From Bipolaris cookei (lineage: Eukaryota > Ascomycota > Dothideomycetes > Pleosporales > Pleosporaceae): a DNA stretch of 64,000 nt. Location: contig NRSV01000039.1 in NCBI GenBank assembly GCA_002286855.1, positions 186,001 through 250,000 of the forward strand. The letters run 5' to 3'. A program made the translations under genes and the position numbers. The notes beneath the pieces were generated by a model that worked only from the letters and a program-made list of their open reading frames with translations, was not told the DNA's origin and searched no databases. Below, piece after piece: positions 10,921 through 21,627 of this stretch. The stretch's first letter is position 1, and each line of letters starts with the position of its first letter.

Positions 10921-11493
10921 ATGGCACCCGCGATCGGAATTGATCTTGGAACCACATACTCATGTGTCGGCATCTTCCGAGATGACCGCATTGAGATCAT
11001 CGCCAACGACCAGGGTAACCGCACAACACCCTCGTTCGTTGCCTTTACCGACACCGAGCGTCTCATTGGTGACTCGGCAAAGAACCAAGTCGCCATGAAC
11101 CCTACCAACACCGTCTTCGATGCCAAGCGCCTCATTGGCCGCAAGTTCGCCGATGCTGAGGTTCAAGCCGACATGAAGCACTTCCCCTTCAAGGTTGTTG
11201 ACAAGGGTGGCAAGCCTGTCATCCAGGTCGAGTTCAAGGGCGAGGAGAAGACATTCACACCAGAGGAGATCTCATCCATGGTCCTGACTAAGATGAGGGA
11301 AACCGCGGAGTCCTACCTTGGTGGAACCGTCAACAACGCCGTCGTCACTGTTCCAGCCTACTTCAACGACTCACAACGCCAGGCCACCAAGGATGCTGGT
11401 CTCATCGCCGGCCTCAACGTCCTCCGTATCATCAACGAGCCTACCGCCGCTGCCATAGCCTACGGTCTCGACAAGAAGACCCAGGGTGAGCGT

Positions 11494-11570
<77 letters not shown>

Positions 11571-12984
11571 CAAGTCCACTGCAGGTGACACTCACTTGGG
11601 TGGTGAAGACTTCGATAACCGTCTTGTAAATCACTTCACACAAGAATTCAAGAGAAAACACAAGAAGGGTAAGAAGATTTTTATTTTCAATCTTTCTTGA
11701 ATTTTTTTGGGAATTCTTTGCTAACACTGAAGCCAGATCTCACCACTAACGCTCGTGCCCTTCGCCGTCTCCGAACCGCTTGTGAACGTGCCAAGCGCAC
11801 TCTTTCCTCTTCAGCTCAGACTTCCATCGAAATTGAGTAAGTTTCACCTTCTAGTGGAGAATTGTCTTGACTCTTTACTAACCAACCCTAGCTCTCTCTA
11901 TGAAGGCATCGACTTCTACACATCCATCACCCGTGCTCGCTTCGAGGAGCTGTGCCAGGACCTCTTCCGCTCCACCATGGAGCCTGTCGAGCGTGTCCTC
12001 CGCGATGCCAAGATTGACAAGTCCTCTGTCCACGAGATCGTCCTCGTCGGTGGATCCACCCGTATCCCCAAGGTCCAGAAGATGGTCTCCGACTTCTTCA
12101 ATGGAAAGGAGCCCAACAAGTCCATCAACCCCGATGAAGCTGTTGCCTACGGTGCTGCCGTCCAGGCTGCCATTCTGTCTGGTGACACATCTTCCAAGTC
12201 CACCTCCGAGATCCTGCTTCTCGATGTTGCGCCGCTCTCCATCGGTATCGAGACCGCTGGTGGTGTCATGACTCCTCTCATCAAGCGCAACACCACCATC
12301 CCCACCAAGAAGTCCGAGGTCTTCTCTACCTTCAGCGACAACCAGCCTGGTGTGCTCATCCAGGTCTACGAGGGTGAGCGTGCTCGCACTAAGGACAACA
12401 ACTTGCTCGGCAAGTTCGAGCTGACCGGTATCCCACCTGCACCTCGTGGTGTTCCTCAGATCGAGGTCACCTTCGACGTCGACGCCAACGGTATCATCAA
12501 CGTCTCTGCTCTTGAGAAGGGTACCGGAAAGACCAACAAGATTGTCATCACCAACGACAAGGGCCGTCTCTCCAAGGAAGAGATTGAGCGTATGTTGGCT
12601 GAGGCTGAGAAGTACAAGGCTGAGGATGAGGCCGAGGCTGCCCGTATCGCCGCCAAAAACGCTCTCGAGTCCTACGCATACTCTCTGCGCAACACCCTCA
12701 GCGACTCCAAGGTCGATGAGAAGCTCGATGCTGGTGACAAGGAGAAGCTCAAGGCCGAGATCGACAAGACCGTCGCCTGGTTGGACGACAATCAGACTGC
12801 CACCAAGGACGAGTACGAGTCTCAGCAGAAGGAACTTGAGGGTGTCGCCAACCCCATCATGATGAAGTTCTACGGAGCTGGTGGTGAGGGTGGCATGCCT
12901 GGCGGTATGCCTGGCGGTGCTCCTGGCGGCGCCCACGGCGGTGCTGGCGGCGATGATGGCCCAACCGTCGAGGAGGTTGACTAA
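10921..12984 (+). CDS. Cytosolic Hsp70 chaperone (Ssa type)
   Basis: Exons 10921-11668, 11737-11836 and 11892-12984 give 646 residues, the normal length. Introns of 68 and 55 bp (GTAAGA...CAG and GTAAGT...TAG, with CTAAC branch sites) split KRKHKK/DLTTNARALRRLR and TSIEI/DSLYEGIDFY. The three Hsp70 signatures are present: IDLGTTYS near the start, IFDLGGGTFDVS around residue 196, and IVLVGGSTRIPKVQ around residue 335. The protein ends in a Gly/Met/Pro-rich tail and EEVD, the motif bound by TPR co-chaperones, which marks a cytosolic/nuclear form rather than an ER or mitochondrial one. It folds nascent and stress-damaged proteins with Hsp40 and exchange factors. Heat shock elements lie upstream. 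Codon use is strongly C-ending, as in highly expressed fungal genes. Confidence 0.97.
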
Positions 12985-13574
12985 GTGGATCGCTCCTCAG
13001 CAGTCTCTTTGTCTTCTTCAGCATCTTCTAGCATAGACATTTTCCAATGGGGATTATTTCACGGAGTTTAGGCTTATGAGCCCTTTTCATTTGTTTTCCT
13101 AACTGCATCGGATGACTAACGATCAATGACTTTGGGAGGAAAAGTTTGGTGGTAGCATGTACTCTAGTAATAGGGTTTAATATCCTGTGTAGAGAATTGA
13201 AATGACATTTCAAAACACTCGACTGTGCACCTTGCTTGGTGTTTGTGACTATGTGTTGACCACAGAAGGACATGCGACACGAGGAACATCTGGACTATGG
13301 TGGATGGAGACTATTAGATAGTTTACCATCATTTCAGTGACTACTTTAGAGTACAGCAGTATGAACACCACTTTGCATTGTGGTAGATCTCCACACAGCG
13401 GAGTGGAACTAACTTCAAAACAAAACTTAAACATTCACAAAGGGCAACTTGTAATGGAATACCCCATCGAGCTTTTTGGCTGATCACATCTGTTCCTCAA
13501 CTTCCTCTCTGTCGCGACCACGATGTGCACACCGTACAACATCAACTCTCCTTGCCACGCTATCAAATTCCTTT
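12985..13574. other. Convergent intergenic region (Hsp70 3' side and BYS1 3' side)
   Basis: About 590 bp with the 3' untranslated regions of two convergent genes. No coding signal or repeat was seen. Confidence 0.4.
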
Positions 13575-14045
13575 CTAAGCAAAGTCATCGCAGAGTCCAA
13601 GCGTAATATCTGCCTCCCCCTTCAAATACGCAGCCGTGTAATCAGACTTGGGCTTCCCGTACCAAAGAATCTGTTCCACCGGCTTCCCCTCGGTATTATG
13701 AACGCGCAGCTTCTTACCCTTGAACGCGAAGCCGTTGACGGTACTCAAGCTATAGTAGAGCCCTGTCGCGTTGCTCCACGAATACCCCAGGATCAAGATG
13801 GGCTGTGGGTTATTGGGGCCAGATTCAGTAGTTGTCACTTGGATGGAGACCCCGGTGCCGTGGTCGAGGTTCTTTTGTTCTTCGGAGAAGGTAGAGCCAG
13901 AGGGTATGTTTTGGGTTGGGCCCGCTTGGCCTTGGACCGACGTCACCCACACGGGGAAGTCGCATTTGTTGTGTACTTTGGCTTGAGCGGCCAAGGCAGT
14001 GCTGGCGGAGAGGGAGAGGGAGATGAGGAGAGTTGGGAGAAACAT
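13575..14045 (-). CDS. Secreted BYS1-domain protein
   Basis: A single exon encodes 156 residues starting at ATG 14045. Residues 1-20 form a signal peptide (MFLPTLLISLSLSASTALAA). The mature part, with NKCDFPVWVTSVQG near residue 26 and an ILWYGKPKSDYTAAYL segment near the end, fits the BYS1 family, named after a yeast-phase-specific protein of Blastomyces and thought to have a compact beta fold related to thaumatin-like proteins. Two cysteines remain after cleavage (NKCDFP and GLCDDF), enough for one disulfide linking the two ends. The function of the family is not known; small secreted members are common in plant-associated fungi. Confidence 0.8.
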   Translation of the reverse strand: MFLPTLLISLSLSASTALAAQAKVHNKCDFPVWVTSVQGQAGPTQNIPSGSTFSEEQKNLDHGTGVSIQVTTTESGPNNPQPILILGYSWSNATGLYYSLSTVNGFAFKGKKLRVHNTEGKPVEQILWYGKPKSDYTAAYLKGEADITLGLCDDFA

Positions 14046-15843
14046 GTTTGGGGAGGGAATAGTGTAGCAGTTTAGTTTAGTTTTTTTTGGAAAAGATGAG
14101 GGATGAGAGCAGATGATGGATGTGAAATTACTATCAAGCTTGATTGAGATGGTATGGTTATTTTGGCTTCATTGGGGGGTTCCAGCCTTGTATTATACCC
14201 GCTAGAAACGCCTCAATTTTTTCTTTAGTATTTCCTACCGTTCCTATATTCGATACTTCGTCCAAAGGTAAGAGGTTCAGCAAGCCAGTGCTACATCACT
14301 ATCCACATGAGTGCTCTTGTACCAGACACTAAACATAGCACCGTCTTCTAATTGGATGCACGTGTTCAGATGATTTCATATCCAGTCTGAGGTAATACCT
14401 TTTGTTTCTTTGGAGCAAGACCTAGTCCGACGGTTCAACGTGGTGCAATAGACAGCATGGCCAAGCTTTTGAGGTACACATGGTGCAACTATCCGTACCG
14501 TCCGCGGCAAACTAGCAAATACCTCACAGGCCAATTGATGGAGCCAGCGCATACAAGATCATGCTCTTGGGTATGCAGAAAAACATGATTGACGGGAGTA
14601 GGATGGGGAAAGAGGTGGAGAGTTGCGCGTCAATACTGCTGTGGCAAAAGATTGTCATAAAGTTGGAGGCGGATGTTCCTACGTAGTGTTCCGGTCACTG
14701 GTTAGATGCATGTGATTACGATCGTCCCTTTGTCATATTGTCGACTTGTCGTCTAGCTGAAACGACTGTGGCACGTTCCAAATAGAAGGAGGTTGTCTAG
14801 CTTCTATCATGAGTTTTTTTTCTTGTCACTTGAACCTCAAATGTGAGCACAGCTAGTTAGTGGCTGACTTTTGTACACCACAATCAATAAAATCTCAGAG
14901 CCTAACATCAATAGTATTCTCATGTAAGCGACCGAGTGAATAAAAAACTATAGTATTACTATCTCATGTTACAAATTCTAATTAGTGCAGCGAAACGGCT
15001 TTCAGTAGTAATGGTATCTCAGACTACCCTTTTACCGAAACGCTAATCTGCATCGTATTGAACGAGTGTAGATAGTCTTGAGCCACGAGTCTTACTATGG
15101 AGGAGACGAGCTACCTTCACCTTCGCCTGTACTACATCGTCAGTAGTAGAGTAAGGGAGACACTAAGGCTAAAGGGAGAAGCTTAGAAGGATTTAAAACT
15201 ATCGAACTGGATACCCTATCTACAATACAAGAAGTCCTGCTCTTATACTGAAGATTCGACAATAATTCTGTACAGGGTTACGAGTAACCCTGTGCACCGG
15301 CACAATATAAGCATATATGCTACACTAATATTATCTGATAGCAAGAGGCTTGGGTGTGGGAAGATGGGAAATGTTAGATACATCTCAGGTGCGGTAGTTG
15401 GTAGCTACTCAACTGAAGCAATATGAGACAACTAACAAGTAACCGGTTCTGTAGCCTGTTTAAAAGAGGTGTGGGAGGATGTGAGATAAACAGGTTTAGA
15501 TGAAGACCTCACTAGCAATATCAAAGTAGTAAATACATAATAATCCTTCGCCCACACATCCTACTACGTAAAATAAAAAAACTGAACATCGCACAAACCC
15601 TCGCTATCGAGTAAAGCCAGAGCTGATACAGAAAAGAAGTAATATCAGAGATGCTTGAGAATCATTGTTCAGACGTAAGACATTACCTTGATGAGAGGGG
15701 CGCTAATGTGGTGTTCGTGTCGATCCGCATCCTCGACAAAGCGTCCCATCGCCACCCAACTCTGCAAATCCGTGTCAAAAGCAAAAAGAATTGAAGAACC
15801 ATCTAAACAACGCTAGCTGCTACAAAAACAGCAAAAAGATATT
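14046..15843. other. Gene-free region between BYS1 and tRNA-Glu
   Basis: About 1.8 kb, AT-rich, with stops in all frames. The only structure I could support is a short palindrome at 15272-15293 (listed separately). No transposase, reverse transcriptase or LTR pair was recognised. Confidence 0.4.
15272..15304. repeat. Pair of adjoining short palindromes
   Basis: ACAGGGTTAC at 15272-15281 is repeated inverted at 15284-15293 with a 2-bp spacer. It overlaps a second smaller hairpin, TGTGC-ACCG-GCACA at 15291-15304. The first could be two fused terminal repeats left by a deleted element; there is no flanking duplication to prove it. Confidence 0.35.
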
Positions 15844-15993
15844 TTCCGACACCGGGAATCGAACCTGAGGGGAATCAGTAAGAGAATTTCTTTTGCGTTG
15901 CTTGGATAGTACTAACCCGGGCCTTGCCGGCACTAAACAGTGAACTGACTCTGCAATGAGAGCGGCAAATCCTAGCCACTAGACCATATCGGA
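15844..15993 (-). tRNA. tRNA-Glu (CTC) with two introns, one in the T arm
   Basis: Read on the minus strand from 15993. The acceptor stem TCCGATA pairs with TGTCGGA (one G-T), the D arm carries the A box (TGGTCTAGTGG), and the anticodon arm TGCCG-CTCTCAC-CGGCA has anticodon CTC at 15960-15958. A 26-nt intron (15931-15956) sits after position 37 as usual and contains GCAGAG, which can pair with the anticodon region. A second interruption, 15865-15916 (52 nt), lies between positions 52 and 53. It begins GTTAGT, has ACTGAT ten bases before its end and closes with CCCCTCAG. Removing both gives a 72-nt tRNA with a perfect T arm CCGGG-TTCGATT-CCCGG and discriminator A. A T5 Pol III terminator follows at 15837-15833. 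Alternative: a tRNA pseudogene with an insertion, but all stems are intact. Confidence 0.88.
15865..15916 (-). other. GT-AG intron-like insertion in the T arm of tRNA-Glu
   Basis: 52 nt on the minus strand. Donor GTTAGT is also the donor of intron 1 in the acetyl-CoA acetyltransferase gene of this window; the branch-like TTACTGAT, a pyrimidine tract and CTCAG follow. GGTT is present at both borders, so the exact joint is ambiguous by four bases, but only one choice obeys GT-AG. The last G of the insert plus the next exon recreate a full B box (GGTTCGATTCC) in the DNA. Confidence 0.75.
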
Positions 15994-16582
15994 TATTGTT
16001 TGATTGATGGTAGAAGAAAAAATTATACTATTTATTATCTGCAAATAAAAAAGATGAACTACATCAGGTAAAAACCGTGAAGTTCATATGACGAAGCTAA
16101 CTAGTAGGAACATATAGCTGAAGCAAAACTTCTGCAAGCGCCATTCTTTCCTATTTAGGCCTAGGTAAAAAACCCTCGACCTGAAGACGCATTGTAATGA
16201 TACAGGCGTTTTCTTGCAACTGCAGGAAAGTCGCATGTATCAGAGGCAGAGATTCTTGATCTTCTATCGAGTAGCATGATTTTTTCCTATGTACAAACAT
16301 ATGACCACTATCTGAGATGCCGATTGCTCACATTCAGTACTTGGGACATTGCGCAGCGTCAGAGCCTAATATCTCAGTCAAAAATCGCTCATCCAGACCA
16401 AGACTATAGCAAGAGCCGAAAAATGACTCTTGGATATGCTGCACCTAGTGCGGCCAGGCTAGACGGACCAGTGTAATCATAGATGACTCCCGGTTTCGCC
16501 GCATGCCCCGCGCAACAAAAAAGTTCCCCGCGACCATTGACTTGAACTCGATACTTGAAATCCCCGCGTCAACACTTCAACA
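15994..16582. other. Intergenic region upstream of the HIS5-type gene
   Basis: About 590 bp without a supported gene, containing tRNA-Glu 5' flank and the promoter of the histidinol-phosphate aminotransferase gene. Confidence 0.4.
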
Positions 16583-18004
16583 ATGGCATCAAAAAACACG
16601 GCATTTGACCTGCAGAAATGCGCGCGACCCAACATCCTCGCGTTGGAACCGTACCGATGCGCGCGCGAGTAGGTGAAGCTCAATGCCGCTCATTGTGGTA
16701 CTCGGACTGACGCAAGTACGTAGTGACTACAAAGACAACGGAACCAACATTCTCCTCGACGCAAATGAGAACGCATACGGCCCGGGACTTTCATTAACAC
16801 GAGAGATCAAATCAAGAGTCAATGGCGCATCCGACTCATCATATGCGATTGACATTGATTTGCTTGGTCTGAACCGCTACCCAGATCCGTACGCACGCCG
16901 CTCTGTATCCTGTGCTGGGTCAACAAGACTAACACATGCCCACCCAGCCACCAAGAAGAACTCAAGCAGCTGCTATGCAATCTCCGAAACACGCACACGC
17001 ACACATCGAAGGAGATTACACCCGCCAACCTGTTTGTTGGTGTGGGCTCGGACGAAGCTATTGATGCGCTGATCCGCGCCTTTTGCGTCCCAGGCAAAGA
17101 CAAGATCCTCACATGCCCGCCCACATATGGCATGTACAGCGTATCGGCGCAAGTCAACGATGTGTCGCTTGTCAAGGTGCCCCTGCAAATACCCAGCTTC
17201 GACCTCGATGTACCTGCGATCCTCGATGCGCTGGACCAAGACAAGAACATTAAGCTAGCATACTTGTGTTCGCCGGGGAACCCAACAGGCAAGCTGCTGA
17301 AAAAGGAAGATGTTCAGCGTGTCCTAGAGCATCAATGGAACGGTGTCGTAGTGCTAGACGAGGCATACATTGACTTTTCGCCCGACGGCGCCAGCCTGGC
17401 GGAATGGGTATCTGAATGGCCGAACCTTGTGGTCATGCAGACACTCTCCAAAGCCTTTGGCCTCGCCGGTATCCGTCTGGGCGCTGCATTTGCCGACCCG
17501 GCAATCGCTCAGATCCTAAACAACATGAAAGCGCCGTACAACATTCCCAATCCCACCAGTCAGCTGGCACGTGCTGCTCTGTCGCCAAAACACCTGGACG
17601 TCATGCGCAATAATCGCAATGCTATTGTAGAGCAGCGCGATCGCTTGATTCGCGAAATGCCAAAGATTGCGGGCATTGGTGCTCTGCACGGCGGGACAGA
17701 GTCGAATTTCCTGCTCTATCAGATTCTCGATGCGTCTGCGGACCAGGGCGGCAAGCCATCAAATGAGACTGCGCTGGCGGTGTACGAGGGGCTGGCAGAG
17801 GAGAAGGGCGTGGTGGTTAGGTTTAGAGGCAAGGAGCATGGCTGCTTAGGATGCCTAAGGATAACGGTGGGTACGGAGAAGGAAGTGGATCGGTTTTTGC
17901 AAGAGCTTCAGGCTGTTTTGAAAGCGATCTATCAAAGAACGGGCAAGTTGGGAGGCAAGGACGAGGAGCGGAGAGAGAAGGAGGCGAGTGAGGTAGTAGC
18001 ATAA
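16583..18004 (+). CDS. HIS5: Histidinol-phosphate aminotransferase
   Basis: Exons 16583-16668, 16724-16888 and 16948-18004 encode 435 residues; introns of 55 and 59 bp have CTGAC and CTAAC branch sites. This PLP enzyme converts imidazole acetol phosphate and glutamate to histidinol phosphate in histidine synthesis. The N-terminus (CARPNILALEPYRCARDDY) and LLDANENAYGP are typical of the family. The fold type I aminotransferase core has CSPGNPTGKLL, VVLDEAYIDFS and the Schiff-base lysine in LSKAFGLAGIRLGAAF (about Lys252), and closes with RFRGKEHGCLGCLRITVGT. The last 30 residues are charged and variable. It converges with the SET gene, with 150 bp between the stops. Length is normal. Confidence 0.95.
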
Positions 18005-18154
18005 GGTTTCGATGAGACGTAGATGAGAAGTGAATATAGCAAATCGGAATTTTCCGTGGCAAGGTCGCAGTCGCAATAAATGATCGACATTGCCGTTTGT
18101 TTGAACGTCTCGATTAAATAACTTTTAACGTTCGTTCCGTTTCTACTTTGAACA

Positions 18155-20300
18155 TCATTCCGCTCGCACGTCCACATCCTCATGCATCCACGTCTCGTTG
18201 CCCCCACCGCATGGAGCATACAAGCACTTTCTGATACTTCCGTCTTCAAATACGGGCACGACATCGTGCTCAGCCACCTTCATGGCCCACATGACGATCC
18301 TCGCGCCTAGGTGCTCAGTCCGACCATTAATAAACACAGGCGCCGTGCTATCAGCCGGCTGATTCACAAATGTGAGACCAAGGTCATCTAGGACGTCGCT
18401 GGAAGTGGCGCTAGGATCAGCAGAAGGAAGGTGCAGAAAGTCTACGAGGTATTCGTCAACAAAGGTATATGTTTCTACATCTTCGATACCGTCTTCGAGC
18501 GTTGGGAGCGCATGGTGGGCACATAGGCTGCGCAGGAGGGTAAAGACGGACACTTTTTCCGTTTCGGGTGTTGTTAACATTATGGAGATTAGCACAGTAA
18601 GCAACAAAGCCCATTTTAGACTCTCGTCGTGAGTCTTGTCCAAGCCATGTTTTTGGAGCGCAGCTGTGAACTTTGCTGCTGCTGTAGGTATATCTTTTTC
18701 GAAAGTCGATAGGACATCAGGCAAGCTGTGCAAGGATCTGTTTGAAGCTTCTTGGTCGGATGCTCGTAGCCTGGCTACTGCAGCCTGAAGTTCTTGCCGC
18801 ACCGAGTGAATGATGCGGGCTTGACCGTCACGGTAAATTTTTGCATACCTTTGCTTGGTGTTTTGGGGCTCCTGCTCTATAGAGAGAGGGAGGGAGGCGC
18901 ATCTCTGCTCCAGCGCCTGATGTAAAAGTACCAAGACCTGTAGCGTGATCCTTGCTCCAGGCCGAGCAACGTCGATGCTATCTACATCCTCTTCTGCGGT
19001 AATGATGGTCTGGATGAAGAAGAAGTGAACAATATACGGGGGCACACCGCGAAAAAAGGGCACATTGTTGTCATAACGCCCAAATGGGTGGCCTGTGGTA
19101 CGCAAAAAGTGCTGCTCCTTGTTTGGATCTGTGGCGAGGAAATCCCGAGTCATTTCAAAAGGCACATTTTTGCCATCTAGTAGACCGAGCTGTTGTGCGT
19201 ATTGCTGCAGCTGCGGCTGAAATGCTAGTTTCAAGGCAAACTGCTCAATTGGGTTGTCCTCGAGACAGAAACCGTATCCGAGGAGCAGCTCATCATTCTG
19301 CTTGGGTGCATAGTTGTTGAAAAGCTCCTCCCCCGGTTGGACAGAGTCGCCTTGGAGGCACTTGAGTGCAAAGGAGCGATGTGGCTCAAAGTCCCACTCA
19401 ACCTTTGCAGTGACGGAATGATTTAAAATATCGATGACTGGGAAGAGCATGGGTATTGTCTCTCTGCCAGGTAAGATATGAGTAGAGATGAATGCGCGCG
19501 AAGTGAAGATGGTAGCGGCCCATTGCAGCGATTCGCTGACTAGTGTTAGCGGGGTGTGTTATGGTGTCTGATGTAATGCACAGACAAAGCAAATCAAGCT
19601 GATCATTCAAGATGTCGAGAGCATCACGTATTAAATTGCCGAGTGGACAGTGTGGGCCTACTGCACGCCTGAGACACCATGTTTAGGCTGCTTCGAGTGG
19701 CCTGCGCTAGGAAACTTACAGAGAGATAACGTCAGCCAGATGCATGCCAAAGTGCTTTATGACTTGTACGGCGTGCTCCCATTGCTGGTGGAGTTCAGCC
19801 TTTCTTTCTTTTGCAGCAGGCGCCAAGGATGTGCCAACCAGAAAGGCGAGGTCTGCATCATCAAACCAGAGAGGAGTGGTCATGTCCTCAGGCCCAGGTA
19901 AGCATGCTAGGTAAGCGCTCCAAGGCGAGTCGTTGCCCTTGTTGCGCTGCTCTAACAACAGAAGATATGCCAAGATATGGTCTGGGATCTTGTCTCGACA
20001 TTGCTGCAAAGGTGACTGGATATGTTGCACCTCTTTCTCACCAGGGTCTAGGTTGAGGATGGAGAGGGTGAGGTTGAGTGGACACGAGGCCACGACAGGC
20101 GAGGTCAATGGCGTCCGCGCACACAGATGAAAGCCTTGAGTGTGGGTGTAGACGAGCTGGACATGCGGGCTCAGGTGGCCCCCATGCTGGACAAACCAAT
20201 TGACGAGGTTCTCAGCTAGTGAGTGAGGAGCGTCTTGGGCGGATGTGTGCTCCGTTTGGGATACCATGAGCGACAAGGTTTGGGCTTTTCCGCCCGGCAT
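18155..20300 (-). CDS. SET domain protein, probable protein-lysine methyltransferase
   Basis: Exons 20300-19720 and 19535-18155 give 653 residues. The 184-bp intron (GTAAGT, CTAACAC, TCAG) is long for this window and restores LADVISLESLQWAATIFTSRAF. The first exon opens with ENLVNWFVQHGGHLSPHVQLVY and NLTLSILNL, typical of SETD6/RKM-type enzymes that methylate non-histone proteins such as ribosomal proteins. The SET signature is split over the two exons, with VIDILNHS and ELFNNYAPKQNDELLLGYGF as the AdoMet- and lysine-binding elements; a long helical substrate-binding region follows. An in-frame ATG at 20267 is an alternative start. The substrate is not predictable from sequence. Confidence 0.82.
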
Positions 20301-21627
20301 GATTGATCAGATTTCAGAAAGCGAGTTGCAGGCGCAATGGTGCAGAGCTTGTGCGACGATTCGGAGGGTGGTTCGTCCGATGGAGTTTTGGAGCGGGCGA
20401 TGTGCAGCTGACGAGAGCTCGGTCTCGGAGAAAAATGGAAGCGCGCGGAAAACGGACGCCGGGAGAACCGAAGATCGGACTCAAGGCAACATGTGGTGGC
20501 ATGGTGGTGAGCAGCTGCGGGGCCTTGCAGCATGGGTTGCGTGTCTCGGCGAGGTGCGTGTCATTGTCGGTGAGGAAGGAGGGGGGAGGAGAATGCAAAT
20601 GGAAGGCTGTTGCCATGCCACAGGCGGTGCGGGTTGGCCTGGGACATAGCATACATACATAGATACTTACTGTAGCTAGCCTCGGGTTTAAACATGCTGG
20701 TACTCACATACATACTACTCATCGACATGTTATTTACTCGGGATATCCGGGGGGGGGGCCACTCGGTAGTACATATCATAACTCCTGTGATATGTACAGG
20801 ACATCGGTCCTCGGCGGGTATCGTTCTTTCTTGGCCTCACATGGTGTGGTGGTGTAGGGCCGATGGAGAAAGTGTGGAGATGGTGTGATGGATCGATAGA
20901 TATCTACAGATGTATGTAGTAGTACTAGTATTGGAAACTGTCCATGGGCCAGCCTACAACGGAGCTGTGGGAGCCGGGCGTCGATCCAGACAGTTGTACC
21001 GCTGAAGTGCGTATCGTATCGCCCGTATGGATGCGTGTGCGTGCCGGGATGTATGGATGGACGCAAGTATAGTAGCAGGCGAGGCACATACGGCGATGCG
21101 GGCCAATCATGCAGGCCCCGTTGCTAGCAGAGTCTGGGCCGGACATGGCTCGTGTCGTGGTTTCGAACTGGGAGCGGGCGTGCGCTAGCGGGAGGTCGAC
21201 GGTTGACATGACGGGCGTCGCAGCCTGCCTGTGTCTTGTGCGTCGACAATGCGGACAAGAAGTAAAGCCCATGTCCGCCGCCACGCGGTGAATGACCTCT
21301 GGCGGCGGCCCTGTTGACCTCATCTTTCTACCTTTGTGTCCTTCTGGTCCCTCGTCTTGGTTGCTTGTGTTCCTGGCGGGCTGCCTCTGGTCGTCGCATG
21401 TTACGTACAGAGTTGCTGGTACTGTATGCACCTCTCAGCCTCTCGTACCCCTGCTCTGCATAACTCCAGCTCGTGCTCACTGTGGCTTGTAAGTCAGACA
21501 CCGGTTTGGCGCTTGACAGAGGCCATTTCTTTATTACAACAATGGCCTCGCATCCTCCTGCCTATATTTCCCCAATTGCTGACAGTCTCCTCAGAATGCC
21601 TCTCCCCTCTGTCCCATAGCCGGAGCA
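20301..21627. other. Intergenic region with divergent promoters
   Basis: About 1.3 kb between the SET gene start and the next gene. It contains a G10 run near 20749-20758 and pyrimidine-rich DNA before 21628. The overlapping open frames on both strands at 20245-20660 have no family features. Confidence 0.4.

Noticed and set aside
11878..12936. 352-codon minus-strand frame opposite Hsp70
   Set aside because: Antisense shadow of a strongly codon-biased gene; the Leu/Val/Gly/Asp-rich translation has no family.
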